64,000 nt of DNA from Paralvinella palmiformis. Its lineage: Eukaryota; Annelida; Polychaeta; Terebellida; Alvinellidae. The position numbers and the translations under genes were made by a program. Each line of letters begins with the position of its first letter. Within the stretch, counting starts at the first letter, position 1. The notes below the pieces were generated by a model. It worked only from the letters and a program-made list of their open reading frames with translations, was not told the origin of the DNA and did not search any database. Positions 62,934-64,000 of this stretch are shown here, in pieces. The DNA lies in contig JAODUP010000488.1 of assembly GCA_025642065.1 (NCBI GenBank), positions 446,001-510,000 on the forward strand, read 5' to 3'.

Positions 62934-63420
62934 CGTACGCATCCTCGTGCACAAGCATACTAGCTTCCTCACGCCCAGTGTTATATCGTTTTATTCTATA
63001 GGAAATAGAAGGACACGAGCTACCAGTGCTACCTTGTAGTCGCTTTCTCTCACATATGCATGTGCATGAAGATCAGATCAAGGCACTGTATGCACAAAAG
63101 GTCAGTCACCTATGTTTACACGGATTTTATCGACCAAAGGTCAGTCAGTTATGTTTACACGCATTTTATCGACCAAAGGTCAGTCAGTTATGTTTACACG
63201 CATTTTATCGACCAAAGGTCAGTCAGTTATGTTTACACGCGATTTTTTCGACCAAAGGTCAGTCAGTTATGTTTACACGCATTTTATCGACCAAAGGTCA
63301 GTCAGTTATGTTTACACGCGTTTTATGGCAAAGGTGACAATGTTACATGGACATATTTGATTCGGATTTCAAGCTGTAATATCTTTCTTCTCTGTGTCTA
63401 TGCTTGTTGTTTTGTCATAT

Positions 63421-63458
<38 letters not shown>

Positions 63459-63565
63459 TGCTATTATTATTATTATTATTATTAATGTTATTATTATTAT
63501 TAATTGTTATTATTATTATTATTATTATTATTAATTGCTATTAGTATTATTAATGTTATTATTAA

Positions 63566-63599
<34 letters not shown>

Positions 63600-63835
63600 T
63601 ACATAACGCTATTATTATCCATTAACTACTAGTAACACGATATGTCTTTGATCATCAAAGCGTCACTTTTATTGTTCCCTAATTATCGGTTTTACAGAAC
63701 GCAACATTAGAGAGTCAGAGGTTAGCCAGAGATAGAAGACGAGCTGAGTTATTGGCCAAGAAGAGTAAGATACAATCATCGAGGTCATCACCTAAACGTA
63801 ATTATATCAATACACCGCGTTTATTAAACTACTGA
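45433..63835 (+). CDS. Multi-exon gene of unknown function (eight coding exons seen, all phase 0)
   Basis: Exons: 45433-45648, 48700-49041, 51960-52028, 54862-55029, 57889-58341, 62279-62353, 63002-63100, 63698-63835 (TGA). Every exon is a whole number of codons with GT-AG borders. The frame is open throughout, giving ~519 residues if nothing is missing. Segments: exon 1 MYEQDTSSMVQPTLCEVIYH; exon 2 IQTALSLYSTNTYAPSKTCT, Pro/Tyr-rich then basic; exon 3 SKSVTEGMAFHINSHYKDKA; exon 4 Cys-containing SCGHCEDVSPDIACDPDC; exon 5 YHELLAYLRHSCYSQFWREI and DWMELWGEGYERRMWF; exon 6 GQNASQYLTFVNALTLGGEN; exon 7 SRFLSHMHVHEDQIKALYAQ; exon 8 basic LARDRRRAELLAKKSKIQ. There is no signal peptide or membrane helix. 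The 5' border of exon 5 is uncertain: an ATG in strong context at 57889, AG at 57882, or AG at 57921. Exons 5-8 could be a separate gene. I do not recognise the family. Confidence 0.6.
46029..46335. repeat. (TA)n(GA)n and (CA)n(TA)n tracts bracketing a SINE-like body
   Basis: TA/GA at 46029-46085, CA at 46093-46107, CA at 46243-46302 and TA to 46330. The unique body between is a tRNA-like repeat listed separately. Confidence 0.9.
46104..46243 (+). mobile_element. tRNA-like SINE (family D), copy 1
   Basis: Body with CACTGGTGGGACTGGTGAGA, B-box-like CTCTGGATTCAGTCCCCTG, the self-complementary pair CTCTGGA/TCCAGAG and AGTTTAAATTCACGGTTCGA. Related copies are at 61676-61800 and 62612-62740. It is embedded in CA repeats on both sides. 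Confidence 0.55.
46459..46497. repeat. (TA)n
   Basis: Pure TA in intron 1 of the 45433-63835 gene. Confidence 0.9.
47303..47367. repeat. (CA)n(TA)n
   Basis: CA then TA, in intron 1 of the 45433-63835 gene. Confidence 0.95.
48151..48337 (+). mobile_element. tRNA-derived SINE (family A), near full length
   Basis: GGGCGCCTCCGTGGTCTAAC head with A box, GTTTGAATCTC B box, body with ACTCGGCCCATTTTGCC and TTGTGCACAAAAGTAGCCGT, and ATCAATCATCATC tail. It lies in intron 1 of the 45433-63835 gene. Confidence 0.9.
49090..49358. repeat. Compound microsatellite (ATT)(GTT)...(ACT)(ATT)...(TG)(AAT)
   Basis: Shares the order of blocks and a unique core (TTGTCGTTGTAATGGTTGAG, 49126-49145) with 33552-33751. 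Then follow TA/TG and a long (AAT)n. It is in intron 2 of the 45433-63835 gene. Confidence 0.85.
49359..51959. other. Intron 2 interior of the 45433-63835 gene
   Basis: (TA)n at 49526-49563, 49814-49854 and 51836-51892. Degenerate tandem 'atatgaat' repeats at 49420-49530. A diverged minus-strand SINE A fragment at 50173-50300 (GGCCAAATGGACCAAGCAAC). A degenerate (TCAG)n zone with many ACTCA/GTCAG words at 51240-51560. No exon was recognised. Confidence 0.6.
52315..52500 (-). mobile_element. tRNA-derived SINE (family B)
   Basis: On the minus strand: CCGGGAGTCCACCGATAGCG head, A-box TAGCGCAGTGGCTAG, B-box GGTTCGAATCC, a body with GTCCCGGATGTGACCC, and an (AAC)n tail at 52315-52331. This is intron 3 of the 45433-63835 gene. 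Confidence 0.8.
52683..53110 (-). repeat. Interspersed repeat with CR1/L2-like tail
   Basis: The reverse strand ends AATGCGCTATAAAAAAGTCA followed by (ATT)n, the usual LINE-type tail. The preceding ~350 bp (TAGAATGTTCCAGATGTTCG, GGTATTTGCAACAAGATGTG, GGCCAGTCCATGTAGG) resembles a widespread animal interspersed repeat. It has no intact ORF. Confidence 0.45.
53111..54861. other. Intron 3 interior of the 45433-63835 gene
   Basis: A (GTCT)(CT)n(GTGC)n tract at 53310-53372. The remainder is unique, moderately GC-balanced sequence without a convincing exon. Some stretches (53600-53800, 54180-54500) look constrained by composition only. Confidence 0.4.
55634..56760. repeat. 26-bp minisatellite, about 43 copies
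   Basis: Unit made of GATGTTAAAGGTGACGTGT plus AACACTA. Almost all variation sits at one spot, GACGTGT, GACATGT or GACACGT, with rare TATATG or GGTTAC variants. No spacers, so it is not a CRISPR. It lies in the intron after exon 4 of the 45433-63835 gene. Confidence 0.97.
56870..57087. repeat. (TG)/(CG)-rich, (CT)n and (TA)n tracts
   Basis: GCGTGCGTGTGTG-rich sequence to 56941, CT at 57022-57050, then TA to 57087. The first part has Z-DNA potential. Confidence 0.9.
57440..57720. promoter_or_regulatory. Candidate conserved regulatory segment
   Basis: Unique, GC-balanced, no ORF fitting the gene frame. Contains an octamer ATGCAAAT (57499-57506), GGATTAATGGG, CCATTACTCAATGG and other homeodomain-like words. 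It sits just upstream of exon 5, whose ATG has a strong context, so it could also be an internal promoter. Inference only. Confidence 0.3.
58523..58691 (+). mobile_element. tRNA-derived SINE (family A), diverged
   Basis: GGGCGCCTCCATGGGCTAAC head, degraded B box, body with TCGCTCGGCCCATTTGG and CGTGGTCGTAAAACA. It lies in the intron after exon 5 of the 45433-63835 gene. Confidence 0.8.
58692..59714. other. Intron interior with a unique CpG-containing stretch
   Basis: 59270-59520 is GC-balanced with many ATTGATTA/TAATCAA/CATTAATGG words and no plausible exon. It is a regulatory candidate by composition only. The rest is featureless. Confidence 0.35.
59715..60840 (-). repeat. Inverted, diverged copy of the 1.3-kb repeat unit
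   Basis: Reverse complement of most of one unit of the 5489-10247 array. It includes the shared-ORF block (59787-59999), the hairpin/TATA-like block, the unit start (TTGATCTATTTGACCC near 60560) and, more diverged, the YNVES-coding stretch near 60830. A (TA)n tract at 60150-60178 interrupts it. Confidence 0.85.
60841..62278. other. Intron interior with (GACA)n and SINE-like copy
   Basis: (CAGA)n at 61533-61610. A family D SINE-like copy at 61676-61800 (ACACATGTATCAGC, CAGTTTAAATTCACG). A 164-codon frame crossing it is repeat-derived. No exon was recognised. Confidence 0.5.
62612..62740 (+). mobile_element. tRNA-like SINE (family D), copy 3
   Basis: GTGACTGGTAAGACTCGTGT (A-box-like), CTCTGGATTCAATCCCCTG (B-box-like), GTCCAGAGTTTGAAACCACG. 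CA repeats lie on both sides, as for the copy at 46104. Confidence 0.6.
62896..62931. repeat. (CA)n
   Basis: Pure CA, in the intron between exons 6 and 7 of the 45433-63835 gene. Confidence 0.95.
63100..63325 (+). repeat. 39-bp minisatellite starting at the exon 7 splice donor
   Basis: Six copies beginning at 63100, 63139, 63178, 63217, 63257 and 63296 (one copy is 40 bp). Each starts AAAGGTCAGTCA, repeating the exon 7 junction AAAG|GTCAGTCA. The period is 13 codons and the exon 7 frame stays open through the array until 63337. Confidence 0.95.
63418..63601. repeat. (ATT)n compound tract
   Basis: ATT repeats broken by TAATTGCT and TAATGTT, in the last intron of the 45433-63835 gene. Confidence 0.95.
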
Positions 63836-63885
63836 CCTACACCGAACTATCAATCGATTCCTCTTCGGGTTGTTTTACTTCATAC

Positions 63886-64000
63886 ACCCGCCCCCACAAC
63901 CGCCACTTCATGCCCACACCCGCACCCACAACCGCCACTTCATGCCCACACCCGCACCCACAACCGCCACTTCATGCCCACAACCGGCCCCACAACCACT
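63886..64000. repeat. 32-bp C-rich minisatellite at the window edge
   Basis: Three-plus copies of a unit with CCACAACCGCCACTTCATGC plus CCACACCCGCAC, just past the stop codon at 63835. The array runs out of the window. Confidence 0.9.

Overview
The window is eukaryotic nuclear DNA from an animal, most likely a lophotrochozoan and probably a mollusc. It is AT-rich. Its genes are split by GT-AG introns. It holds dozens of long (TA)n, (CA)n and (ATT)n tracts, a Penelope-like element with a GIY-YIG endonuclease, several tRNA-derived SINE families, CR1/L2-type LINEs, Tc1/mariner and pogo/Tigger relics. I saw no bacterial operons or CRISPR array. The mollusc assignment is inference from repeat style and gene content.

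Layout. 1-1660: the 3' end of a DEG/ENaC channel gene (copy A), with its 3' UTR. 2.5-5.5 kb: a LINE tail, then a frameshifted Penelope-like element. 5.5-10.25 kb: a head-to-tail array of 1.3-kb units. 10.5-18.5 kb: a pseudogene relic, a complete two-exon gene of unknown function on the minus strand (13222-14334), a Tc1/mariner relic, a THAP-domain exon and SINEs. 20.6-29.0 kb: a complete 14-exon DEG/ENaC gene (copy B). Its extracellular region carries an inserted C-type lectin domain, a Ser/Thr-rich stalk and an EGF repeat. 30.5-34.3 kb: a two-exon Golgi carbohydrate sulfotransferase on the minus strand, with a dead Tc1 element in its intron. 35-42.6 kb: nested transposons, namely a pogo/Tigger derivative with a SINE inside it and a CR1/L2 LINE with a SINE inside it, plus large simple repeats. 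45.4-63.8 kb: a plus-strand gene of unknown function. I see eight coding exons, all joined in phase 0. Its long introns hold minisatellites, SINEs and unique stretches that look like regulatory DNA.

Top observations. (1) The lectin-EGF-DEG/ENaC chimera: the insert is bounded by phase-1 introns, and a polybasic furin-like site precedes it. Skipping exons 3-5 would leave a normal-sized 537-residue channel. (2) The two channel copies are nearly identical in the last ~400 bp, including a short intron, but clearly diverged just upstream, which suggests gene conversion. (3) A 39-bp minisatellite starts exactly at a 5' splice site of the 45-63.8 kb gene. It copies that splice site six times at a 13-codon spacing with the reading frame open. 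(4) The 1.3-kb array unit has TATA-like and AATAAA signals, a hairpin, and relatives at 42.4 and 59.7-60.8 kb in opposite orientation.

No searches were run. Splice sites were picked by eye from GT/AG signals, reading frame and family motifs.
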